From positions 1 through 47,070 of the forward strand of contig JAITVV010000062.1 of assembly GCA_031285625.1 (NCBI GenBank): 47,070 bases of DNA, written 5' to 3'. Within the stretch, counting starts at the first letter, position 1. Each line of letters opens with the position of its first letter. The notes under the pieces were generated by a model, which worked only from the letters and a program-made list of their open reading frames with translations, was not told the DNA's origin and did no database searches. The translations under genes and the position numbers were made by a program. The DNA comes from Prevotella sp. (GTDB lineage Bacteria > Bacteroidota > Bacteroidia > Bacteroidales > Dysgonomonadaceae). This document shows positions 16,072 through 24,529 of this stretch, piece after piece.

Positions 16072-19000
16072 ATGAAAAAATATCTAATATTTCTACTCAT
16101 GACCTTGCCTCTTTGCTCTTTTGCACAGAACAAGATAGCCATAACAGGAAAGGTTACATCAGCTATTGATAATGAACCTCTTATTGGAGTTACGGTTGTA
16201 GAGAAAGGTACGTCAAATGGCGTTATGACCGATTTTGATGGCAATTATAGTTTATCTGGTGTTTCTCAAGGCAGTACTGTCGTTTTTTCAATGATAGGAT
16301 TTGTTCCGCAGGAAATAAAAGTCAGCCAGGGTGGTGTTATGAATATATCTATGGTGGATGACACCAAAATACTGGATGATGTAGTGGTTATTGGTTACGG
16401 GGTAGTAAAGAAAAGTGACCTTACAAGTTCCATAACAACAGTAAAAGGAGATGATCTGAAAAATATAACAACAGGAAATGCTTTATACTCACTTCAGGGT
16501 AAAGCAAACGGAGTACAGATCACAGGAGAGGGAGGCCCCGGTAGTGCACCTCAGGTTATTATACGTGGTGTTACAACTATCAATGGTTCTAACCCGCTCT
16601 ATGTTGTGGATGGTGTGCCTATCGGTACCAATATTAATTTCCTGAATCAGGATGATATAGAAAGTATAGAAGTACTGAAAGATGCTTCGGCATCGGCAAT
16701 CTATGGAACCAGAGGTTCGAACGGTGTTATTATGGTAACTACCAAAAAAGGTAGTGCCGGTAAGACCAGATTTCAGGCTAATGCATCTTTTGGTTTCCAA
16801 ACATTGACAAAGCCCAAGATGGCAAATGCTGCAACCTACGAAAAAGTATTTAGAGAAAGATATACCAACGATGGAGGTGTCCCGGTTTGGAATACACCGG
16901 AAGGATCCGGTTATACCGATTGGTGGGATCAGACAATAAATGATTTTGCATATACTCAGAATTACAATATTAGTTTTCAGGGAGGTACCGAAAAGTTTAC
17001 ATATAGTGGTAGTTTAGGGTATTTTCGTCAGAACTCCCAGTATGATGTTGGCTACTGGGATAGAATAACAGGCCGCTTCAATACTGAATATAAATTCAGT
17101 GAATATGTAAAAGCCGGGATTGACTTTGCCCCTCGTTATGAAAGTTGGGACGATACTCCAAATCTATTTGGTGCTGCTATGAAGATGGACCCGACTACAC
17201 CTGTGTATAGGGCTAAAGAAGATTGGACATCGAATCCATTGAATAATTATGCGCGTTCCTATAATAATCAGGAATGGAATCCGGTTGCTAATCTTGCTCG
17301 CCAGAATAAACACAGCAATGAATATGGACTAATGATGAACCCATATGTAAGTGTTGAACCGATAAAAGGTTTGATCTTCCGTACACAGTTCAGTGTGAAT
17401 GCTCGTTTCAGAATGAGCGATGAGTTTACTCCAAAGTTTTTCATTGATAATCTGGAGCAGAATGCTGAGTCTAAAGCCGAGCGTAAATCATATAACTGGG
17501 TAGACTGGAACTGGACAAACACCCTCAGCTATATGAAAACATTTGAAGAAAAACATAACTTTAATTTCATGGCCGGATATACAATGGAACGATTTGCCGA
17601 ATACAATCTGGTCGGTTCCCGCGAAGGTATTCCGAGTAATATCTCAGACTTGCAATATGTGAATGCCGGGACAATTAATCCGAAAGCCGAAGGTACTAAT
17701 ATCTATAGCTCGTTACTTTCCTATCTGGGTCGTGTAATGTATAACTATGACAATCGCTACTATGTGACGGGCTCTGTTCGTGTAGACGGGTCTTCTAAGT
17801 TCCCTTCGGGAAGTAAATATGCAACATTCCCTGCTGTATCAGTTGCCTGGAGAATATCAGAAGAAGCATTTATGAAGAATCAAAGTATTGTTTCCAACCT
17901 TAAATTAAGAGCAGGATGGGGACGTGTAGGGAATCAGAGCATCGACCCTAATGCTTATCTGAATCTGATAGGTGCGGGGGATTATGTTTTCGGCCCTAAT
18001 GGAGACCGTTATGTGGGTACAGCAATCAGTTCGGTTGGAAATAATAAATTGAAATGGGAAACAGTAGAAGATTACAATTTGGGTATTGATGCCAGTTTCC
18101 TTGATAGCCGCCTTGATATTACAGCGGATGTTTTTTCAAAAAAATCAAAAGATATGCTTATGAAAAGACAGAATCTTCTAATTCTTGGATATCCGATGTG
18201 GAATGGTGAAATGTGGACAAATATAGGTAGTATGGAGGCTAAAGGTTGGGAACTGTCTATCAATTGGAGAGATAAGATAAGTGATTTTACTTATGAGGCA
18301 GGAATAAATCTATCCGGCGTGAAAAATAAGGCTAAAACGCTGGTAGATAATACACCTGTACTAAGAGGAGGCTTCTTCAATGATTATATTATACGCAATG
18401 TAGAAGGTGGAGAGATCAGCCGCTTCTATGGATATATTGCCGATGGAATATTCCAGAACCAGACAGAAATCAATAGTCATACAAGCAATACAGGTACCTT
18501 GCTTCAGCCGGATGCACAGCCAGGGGATATTCGTTTCAAGGATTTAAATAATGATGGAGTATTGGATGAAAATGATAAAACATATATTGGAAAAGCATTC
18601 CCTGATGTTATGATTGGTTTGAATATACGTTTAGGATATAAGAATTTCGATTTGGTTTCTAATTTCTATGGTACAATAGGTAATGATATATATAACAGTG
18701 CAATGGGAGGACTATATGCCGGAACTGACGGGCAAAATGTTTTCGCAGATGCATATGATAAAGCATGGAGAGGTGAAGGAACCAGCAATTTCTATCCCCG
18801 CCTTTCTGTTAACGATAAAAATCTGAATTATCGCCGTGTTTCCTCCTTCTTTGTTGAGGATGGTTCGTATTTCCGTTGCAAACTATTACAATTGGGATAT
18901 ACATTACCAAAGAAGATGACAAAAGGTATAGGCATTCGTTTATCTGCCTCAGCGCAGAACCTTTTCACAATTACAGGTTATTCGGGTATGGATCCTGAGA

Positions 19001-19116
19001 GAGCTGCAATGGGAGCAAATGTAGATGGAACTTATCAGGTACTGGAAGCTGGTATCGATAATCTGGGTTATCCTAATCCTCGTACATTCCTGTTTGGTGT
19101 TAACATTAACTTTTAA
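16072..19116 (+). CDS. SusC-like TonB-dependent outer-membrane transporter
   Basis: SusC proteins import oligosaccharides through the outer membrane with TonB energy, as a pair with SusD. After the signal peptide (SFAQ, residue 19) come a carboxypeptidase-like domain (about 22-105; GVTVVEKGTSNGVMTDFDG), a TonB-box region (DDVVVIGYG, about 103-112), the plug domain with the SusC signature (about 115-225; LYVVDGVPI, IYGTRGSNGVIMVTTKKG), and a beta barrel to the C-terminal aromatic residue (FLFGVNINF). Its 1014 residues are typical. The gap to susD is only 12 bases. Confidence 0.97.
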   Translation: MKKYLIFLLMTLPLCSFAQNKIAITGKVTSAIDNEPLIGVTVVEKGTSNGVMTDFDGNYSLSGVSQGSTVVFSMIGFVPQEIKVSQGGVMNISMVDDTKILDDVVVIGYGVVKKSDLTSSITTVKGDDLKNITTGNALYSLQGKANGVQITGEGGPGSAPQVIIRGVTTINGSNPLYVVDGVPIGTNINFLNQDDIESIEVLKDASASAIYGTRGSNGVIMVTTKKGSAGKTRFQANASFGFQTLTKPKMANAATYEKVFRERYTNDGGVPVWNTPEGSGYTDWWDQTINDFAYTQNYNISFQGGTEKFTYSGSLGYFRQNSQYDVGYWDRITGRFNTEYKFSEYVKAGIDFAPRYESWDDTPNLFGAAMKMDPTTPVYRAKEDWTSNPLNNYARSYNNQEWNPVANLARQNKHSNEYGLMMNPYVSVEPIKGLIFRTQFSVNARFRMSDEFTPKFFIDNLEQNAESKAERKSYNWVDWNWTNTLSYMKTFEEKHNFNFMAGYTMERFAEYNLVGSREGIPSNISDLQYVNAGTINPKAEGTNIYSSLLSYLGRVMYNYDNRYYVTGSVRVDGSSKFPSGSKYATFPAVSVAWRISEEAFMKNQSIVSNLKLRAGWGRVGNQSIDPNAYLNLIGAGDYVFGPNGDRYVGTAISSVGNNKLKWETVEDYNLGIDASFLDSRLDITADVFSKKSKDMLMKRQNLLILGYPMWNGEMWTNIGSMEAKGWELSINWRDKISDFTYEAGINLSGVKNKAKTLVDNTPVLRGGFFNDYIIRNVEGGEISRFYGYIADGIFQNQTEINSHTSNTGTLLQPDAQPGDIRFKDLNNDGVLDENDKTYIGKAFPDVMIGLNIRLGYKNFDLVSNFYGTIGNDIYNSAMGGLYAGTDGQNVFADAYDKAWRGEGTSNFYPRLSVNDKNLNYRRVSSFFVEDGSYFRCKLLQLGYTLPKKMTKGIGIRLSASAQNLFTITGYSGMDPERAAMGANVDGTYQVLEAGIDNLGYPNPRTFLFGVNINF

Positions 19117-19128
19117 TCAGTAGTAAAA

Positions 19129-20706
19129 ATGAAAAATATAGTCAAAATATTCGTATTAGGAGCATTTGCATTATTATTCAGCAATTGTTCCGACTTCTTG
19201 GATGAACCTGTATTAGGGCAGGAGAATCTTGATACATATTATCAAACTGAAGAAGAGTGTCTGAAGCAATTAGCCGGATGTTATCAGGGTATATTCTGGG
19301 ATGGTTGGTGGCAGATAGCTGCACCAAATGTAGGATTTGATATGGCTACAGATGATTTATGGATGGGTAATACAACTCAGTCTCAAAGTGATTGGCTTAG
19401 AATGACTCATTATGGAAATCCAAAACAAGATGGGCCTCTAAGCAATTATTGGCAATATCGTTACAAATCTATTTTGAGATGTAATATAGTGATCGATAAA
19501 GTAGCCACAGCTCCTATTACAAATGAAGACTTACGTAAAAGAATTATTGCGGAGGCTAAATTTTTGCGTGCATTCAATTATTTCGAATTAGTTAAGAATT
19601 ATGGAGGAGTTCCTGTTATCACCGGAATGAAATTACCAAGCGAAATACAGGGTATACAGCGTGAAACTACAGAAGGTACGTATGCTGTAATTGAGCAAGA
19701 CTTGAAGGATGCAATTACTGACCTGCCACTCAGAAGTGAGTACCCTTCGGCTGATTTAGGACGTGCCACACAGGGTGCAGCAATGGGATATTTAGGAAAA
19801 GCATATTTATATCAGGGTAAATACAGCGAGGCGTTCAAAATACTGGGAGAACTTATTAATACCCAAGAATATGATTTGTGTACTAATTTTAAAGATGTAT
19901 GGTCTGTCGAAAATAACAATAATATAGAATCATTATTTGAGGTACAATATAGTTCCGATATCAGCTATAATCTGGGTGGACGCCTTCCTGTATTTACAGG
20001 CTCTCGTGACGATTCGGGATGGTCGTGGGGATTGCCTACCAGTAACTTGGAAAAAGCATTTATTGATGCGGGTGATACAGAGCGTCTTCGCTGGACAATT
20101 GTAAAACATGGTGATGATGTTCCCGGAGACGATACCGACGAAGCTAAGAATTATGTAATATCTCCTGATAAGCATAAATCGGCCCGTATAAACAGAAAGT
20201 TTTATATACCACACGATTTGCGTCCTTCACCTTACGATTCTGATCATAATAATCTGAATCACAGATTACTCCGCTTCGCTGATGTGCTTCTGATGTACGC
20301 TGAAGCTGCTAATGAAGAAGGTAATGATGGTGAGGCACGTAAGGCTCTTAAAAGAGTGAGAGACAGGGTCAGCTTGCCCGAAGTAACCGCATCGGGGAAA
20401 ACATTACGTGATGCGATCAGATTGGAGAGAAGACTGGAACTGGCCCTTGAGTTTCAACGCTTATATGATATTCGCCGCTGGACAGATGATAATGGGAAAA
20501 AAGCAATATGCAACATCATGGGTGAAAACGGAACATTTGTCAGATATAATATGTATGAATCGACAGATGAATATGAAACAACAAACCAGAAAGAGAACAG
20601 TAATAAAGGTATAACATTTCAGGAGAACAGGGACTTACTGTTTCCTATACCTAACACGGAGGTTCTTCTTTCGGGTGGAAGTATTGCTCAGAATCCTAAT
20701 TTCTAA
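19129..20706 (+). CDS. SusD/RagB-like outer-membrane glycan-binding lipoprotein
   Basis: SusD sits as a lid over SusC and delivers the sugar. The 525-residue product has a lipoprotein signal (FSNCSDFLDE, C20), a tetratricopeptide-like helical N-terminal half (about 30-290) with the typical AEAKFLRAFNYFELVKNYG phrase, and the C-terminal SusD/RagB half with RLLRFADVLLMYAEAANE and RLELALEFQRLYDIRRW. The last residues (LLFPIPNTEVLLSGGSIAQN) match the conserved end of the family. It is separated from the next gene by 72 bases that contain a strong hairpin. Confidence 0.96.
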   Translation: MKNIVKIFVLGAFALLFSNCSDFLDEPVLGQENLDTYYQTEEECLKQLAGCYQGIFWDGWWQIAAPNVGFDMATDDLWMGNTTQSQSDWLRMTHYGNPKQDGPLSNYWQYRYKSILRCNIVIDKVATAPITNEDLRKRIIAEAKFLRAFNYFELVKNYGGVPVITGMKLPSEIQGIQRETTEGTYAVIEQDLKDAITDLPLRSEYPSADLGRATQGAAMGYLGKAYLYQGKYSEAFKILGELINTQEYDLCTNFKDVWSVENNNNIESLFEVQYSSDISYNLGGRLPVFTGSRDDSGWSWGLPTSNLEKAFIDAGDTERLRWTIVKHGDDVPGDDTDEAKNYVISPDKHKSARINRKFYIPHDLRPSPYDSDHNNLNHRLLRFADVLLMYAEAANEEGNDGEARKALKRVRDRVSLPEVTASGKTLRDAIRLERRLELALEFQRLYDIRRWTDDNGKKAICNIMGENGTFVRYNMYESTDEYETTNQKENSNKGITFQENRDLLFPIPNTEVLLSGGSIAQNPNF

Positions 20707-20732
20707 TTAGGGTGAAGAGGTATTTAGGCTCG

Positions 20733-20762
20733 GATAGTGTACCCAGAGGTGGGTGCACTATC
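20733..20762 (+). other. Intercistronic hairpin between susD and the GH30 gene
   Basis: A 13-bp stem (20733-20745 with 20750-20762, one G-T pair) closes on the 4-base loop GAGG. It is followed by TATAATTAATT and not by a T run, so it is more likely an mRNA-stabilising or attenuating structure than a full terminator. Confidence 0.75.
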
Positions 20763-20778
20763 TATAATTAATTAAAAC

Positions 20779-22398
20779 ATGATATTTATGAAAAAAGTAC
20801 GATATATATTATTTGCTTGGCTGCTTGTTGCTGCCTTTTCCTGTAATGACGATCCTGATCCGACAATAGCTCCTGACAAAGGTTCCGGAAACGAGACTCC
20901 GGAAGGTTCCGAAAATGTAGTTATCAATATAAGCCAGACATACCAAACAATAGAAAGTTTCTCCGCATCCGATTGCTGGGCACCCAATTATATAGGTACG
21001 TATTGGGCTAATGAAGAGAAAGAAAGTATGGCTAAGTTGCTATTTTCCGGTGATATTACTGATGGACAACCTGAAGGTATCGGTTTGTCAGGATGGCGAT
21101 TCAATTTGGGAGGAGGTACTGCACAACAAGGTGCTGCCAGTGGAATAGAGGATGCTGCCAGACGGGCTGAGTCTTTTATGAATCCTGTTGATGGCACATT
21201 GGACTGGACAAAACAAGCAGGACAGCAGTATTTTCTGGACAAGGCAAAACAATATGGTTGTGAACAGTTTGTTATGTTCAGTAATACACCTCCGGTATAT
21301 CTGACCCGTAATGGTAAAGGATATTCTGAAATGGGCGCTTATTCAAATCTGAAAGAAGATTGTTATGATGATTTTGCAAGGTATATAACAAGTGTTCTGG
21401 AGTACTTCAGAACGAATAAAGCAATCAACTTTGCCTATATCAGCCCTGTCAACGAACCACAATACAATTGGGAAGGTGGCCAGGAAGGTTCCGGATGGCA
21501 AAATAGCGAAATAAAGAAACTATCCGTAGAAATAAATAAAGCAATAGAAGAGAAGGGGTTGGATACAAAAATATTATTAGCAGAAGCCGGAGCTTGGAAT
21601 TATTTATATGAGGCAGATGGTGATGCCGGACGTAAGAATGTTATATATAACCTTTTTGATAATACTTCATCCAACTATGTAGGAGACCTGGCGCATGTGG
21701 CACCTGTTATAGCCGGACATAGTTATTGGACGGACGGTAGTTGGCAAAATATGGTGGATGTTAGGACACAGGTTGCATCAAAAGCGGGAGCGGCAGGACT
21801 GAAAGTGTATCAGACAGAGTGGAGCATGCTGGGCGATGGTTACAGTAATGAATTTATCGGTTTCGATGATGCTTCTTACATGGATATTGCTTTGTATATG
21901 TCTAAAGTTATACATTGCGACCTGGTTTATGCAAATGTTTCTTCCTGGTCTTATTGGACTAGTATCGACTTAGAGCGTTGGAGCCATAAAAACAGATTTC
22001 TGTTAATAAAAGTAACTCCGGCAGGTGGTGACTATGGAGATATTACACAGAGTGGTACACATGAGGCAACTAAAACTTTGTGGGTTTTGGGTAATTATAG
22101 CTTGTTTGTCCGCCCCGATTATAAACGTATCGGGCTGGATATGAAAAATACTTCTAAGGATCTGTTCGGAAGTGCATATATTTCACCTGATGGTAAAAAA
22201 CTTGTTGCTGTATACACTAATCTGTCTTCAAGTCGCTACGATGTCAGAGCTGATATAGGAAGCGTTGAGATAAACTCAATAAAAACATATACTACGAGCC
22301 AAACCCAGGATTTGGCAGAAGCGACTGTTCAGAATGTAGAAAACTCCATATTTGTTAATCCGGCTTCTGTGTTGACAGTTGTATATGATTTAAAATAG
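20779..22398 (+). CDS. Glycoside hydrolase family 30, probable endo-beta-1,6-galactanase-like lipoprotein
   Basis: The signal ends in a lipobox followed by acidic residues (FSCNDDPDP, C22 from the first ATG), which suggests a surface lipoprotein. A second ATG at 20788 gives a more typical signal (MKKVRYILF) and may be the true start. The barrel begins with TIESFSASDCWAPNYIG and carries acid/base E226 in SPVNEPQYNWEGGQEG and nucleophile E347 in YQTEWSML. A C-terminal beta domain (about 445-539) follows. The NEPQ...W...QEG pattern is like that of the endo-beta-1,6-galactanase branch of GH30, so I favour cleavage of beta-1,6-galactan, but other GH30 activities are not excluded. An endo-enzyme at the surface would feed SusCD. 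Confidence 0.82.
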   Translation: MIFMKKVRYILFAWLLVAAFSCNDDPDPTIAPDKGSGNETPEGSENVVINISQTYQTIESFSASDCWAPNYIGTYWANEEKESMAKLLFSGDITDGQPEGIGLSGWRFNLGGGTAQQGAASGIEDAARRAESFMNPVDGTLDWTKQAGQQYFLDKAKQYGCEQFVMFSNTPPVYLTRNGKGYSEMGAYSNLKEDCYDDFARYITSVLEYFRTNKAINFAYISPVNEPQYNWEGGQEGSGWQNSEIKKLSVEINKAIEEKGLDTKILLAEAGAWNYLYEADGDAGRKNVIYNLFDNTSSNYVGDLAHVAPVIAGHSYWTDGSWQNMVDVRTQVASKAGAAGLKVYQTEWSMLGDGYSNEFIGFDDASYMDIALYMSKVIHCDLVYANVSSWSYWTSIDLERWSHKNRFLLIKVTPAGGDYGDITQSGTHEATKTLWVLGNYSLFVRPDYKRIGLDMKNTSKDLFGSAYISPDGKKLVAVYTNLSSSRYDVRADIGSVEINSIKTYTTSQTQDLAEATVQNVENSIFVNPASVLTVVYDLK

Positions 22399-22480
22399 GA
22401 GTATTGTGCGCTATTTATAGTATAAATAAAGACTAGAAAGTTTATCTATTTACAGAGCATTTGAATATGAAATAAAGGGG

Positions 22481-22530
22481 AAAAGTAACGTTTAAAAACT
22501 ATGATAAAAGTGTTACTTTTGTTACCTTTT
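22481..22530 (+). promoter_or_regulatory. Repeats and promoter-like box before the GH43 gene
   Basis: AAAAGTAAC (22481-22489) and GTTACTTTT (22512-22520) form a 9-bp inverted repeat. The second half is followed at once by a near copy, GTTACCTTTT, whose TACCTTTT (22523-22530) resembles a -7 box. The GH43 gene may have an internal promoter with an operator in addition to readthrough from the GH30 gene. Confidence 0.35.
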
Positions 22531-22559
22531 CTGATAAATGTGTTGATAATTAATTTGTT

Positions 22560-24476
22560 ATGAAAAATGTAAAATTATTACTTGTTACCTTTTTGTCGAT
22601 TATACCTTTTATTGTTTCCTCTCAGGAATATAAAGCCGGTATTGAAGAAAAAGACTATGTTGCTTATTTGTTTACATATTTTACCGGGAATCAGGTAGAA
22701 GAAGAAGCTATTCATTATGCAATCAGTGCAGATGGATATAGCTATTATACCTTAAACAATAATAAACCTGTTATCGATTCTAAGGTAATAAGTTCTACGG
22801 GAGGAGTGCGTGATCCTCATTTGTTGAGAACTGAAGATGGTAAATCCTTTTATATGGTAGTTACCGATATGACTTCATCAAAGGGGTGGGAGTCGAACAG
22901 GGCGATGATACTGATGAGGTCTGATGATTTGATACATTGGACATCAAATATAATCAACATCCAGGAAAAATATCCTGATCAGGAAAATCTGAAAAGAGTG
23001 TGGGCGCCGCAAACGGTCTATGATCCTGAGGCAGGCAAGTATATGGTGTACTGGTCTATGAAGCACGGCGATGGAGAGGATATTATCTATTATGCATATG
23101 CTAATAAAGAGTTCTCTGACTTGGAAGGTGAACCCAAACAATTATTTTCCCCTTCTAATGGTAAATCATGTATAGATGCGGATATTGTATTAAAAGATGG
23201 TGTCTTCTACATGTTCTATAAAACAGAAGGGCACGGAAATGGAATTAAACTGGCAACAACTACTTCTCTTACATCTGGTCAATGGATAGAACATGAAGGA
23301 TATAAGCAGCAAACATCTGAGGCTGTTGAAGGGTCAAGCGTATTCAAATTGATAAATACCGATACTTATATTCTCATGTATGATGTGTATATGAAAGGAA
23401 AGTATCAGTTTTGTGAAAGTGCCAATCTGGAGGATTTTAAGGTTATAGATCATGAAATATCAATGAACTTTCACCCTCGTCATGGTTCTGTTGTTCCTAT
23501 AACAAAAAAAGAATTGAAATCCTTAACAGATAAATGGGGGAAACCTGATGGTTATCCTGATATACCAAAAAATCCTGTGCTGACAGGTTATTATGCCGAT
23601 CCGGATATTCTCTATTCAAATAAAACAGAAAAGTATTACATCTATCCTACCAGTGATGGTTTTGATGGTTGGGGCGGCTATTATTTCAAGGCTTTTTCTT
23701 CAGATAATTTGACGGATTGGAAAGATGAAGGTGTTATCCTTGATCTGAAGAAAGATGTTTCGTGGGCCGATGGGAATGCATGGGCACCTTGTATCATAGA
23801 GAAAAAAATAGGGGGAGACTATCAGTATTACTATTACTTTAGTGGAGGAAAAGACGGCGGTACTAAAAAGATAGGAGTGGCAGTGGCTGATAATCCTACC
23901 GGGCCATTTGTCGATTCAGGAAGTCCTCTTATAACTTTTAAACCCAAGGGCGTAAATGGAGGACAGGAGATAGACCCGGATGTATTTTGTGACCCTGAGA
24001 CCGGGAAAAATTATATCTATTGGGGTAACGGCTATATGGGTGGAGCAGAGCTGAATGATGACATGATCTCTATAAAAAAGAATACTGTGAAAGAAATGAC
24101 TCCGGATAATACATTCAGGGAGGCTGTCTATGTATTTTACCGTAAAGGACTTTATTATTTCTTATGGTCGGAAGACGATACGGGTAGTGTAAACTATAAA
24201 GTTCGTTATGCTACGGCAAAATCCCCACTTGGCCCGTTAGTAATCCCTACTGATAATATTGTGATAATGAAAGATGAATCAAAAGGGATTTTCGGTACGG
24301 GACATAATTCAGTCTTACAGATTCCGGGTAAAGATGAATGGTATATAGTCTATCATCGTATATCCCGTCCTGATGGTATTAAGAAAGTCTATCCCGGAAC
24401 TTCACGTGAAGTGTGTATAGATCGACTTGAATTTGGAGAAGATGGAAGTATCAGACGAGTGATACCTTCTTTATAA
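22560..24476 (+). CDS. Tandem glycoside hydrolase family 43 protein
   Basis: After a signal peptide (VSSQ, residue 22) with no lipobox, two five-bladed GH43 propellers follow, about 30-315 and 340-638. Both have candidate catalytic residues. In the first these are base D85 (GVRDPHLL) and acid E257 (AVEGSSVF). In the second they are base D347 (YYADPDILY) and acid E521 (FREAVYVF). The transition-state Asp candidates are in CIDADIV and EIDPDVF. GH43 members are mostly alpha-L-arabinofuranosidases, beta-xylosidases or exo-beta-1,3-galactanases. The subfamily cannot be settled by eye. Within this locus it probably trims side chains or the backbone in the periplasm. It is the last gene before a palindromic terminator. 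Confidence 0.82.
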   Translation: MKNVKLLLVTFLSIIPFIVSSQEYKAGIEEKDYVAYLFTYFTGNQVEEEAIHYAISADGYSYYTLNNNKPVIDSKVISSTGGVRDPHLLRTEDGKSFYMVVTDMTSSKGWESNRAMILMRSDDLIHWTSNIINIQEKYPDQENLKRVWAPQTVYDPEAGKYMVYWSMKHGDGEDIIYYAYANKEFSDLEGEPKQLFSPSNGKSCIDADIVLKDGVFYMFYKTEGHGNGIKLATTTSLTSGQWIEHEGYKQQTSEAVEGSSVFKLINTDTYILMYDVYMKGKYQFCESANLEDFKVIDHEISMNFHPRHGSVVPITKKELKSLTDKWGKPDGYPDIPKNPVLTGYYADPDILYSNKTEKYYIYPTSDGFDGWGGYYFKAFSSDNLTDWKDEGVILDLKKDVSWADGNAWAPCIIEKKIGGDYQYYYYFSGGKDGGTKKIGVAVADNPTGPFVDSGSPLITFKPKGVNGGQEIDPDVFCDPETGKNYIYWGNGYMGGAELNDDMISIKKNTVKEMTPDNTFREAVYVFYRKGLYYFLWSEDDTGSVNYKVRYATAKSPLGPLVIPTDNIVIMKDESKGIFGTGHNSVLQIPGKDEWYIVYHRISRPDGIKKVYPGTSREVCIDRLEFGEDGSIRRVIPSL

Positions 24477-24482
24477 TATAAA

Positions 24483-24508
24483 AAAGCCAGTGAATATTCA
24501 CTGGCTTT
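24483..24508. terminator. Bidirectional terminator
   Basis: A 26-base perfect palindrome (AAAGCCAGTGAA and its complement) forms a strong hairpin with a T-rich 3' flank on the plus strand and A/T-rich sequence on the other. It lies between the convergent GH43 and alpha-glucan phosphorylase genes. Confidence 0.9.
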
Positions 24509-24529
24509 CTTCTTATACTTATTTGTCTA

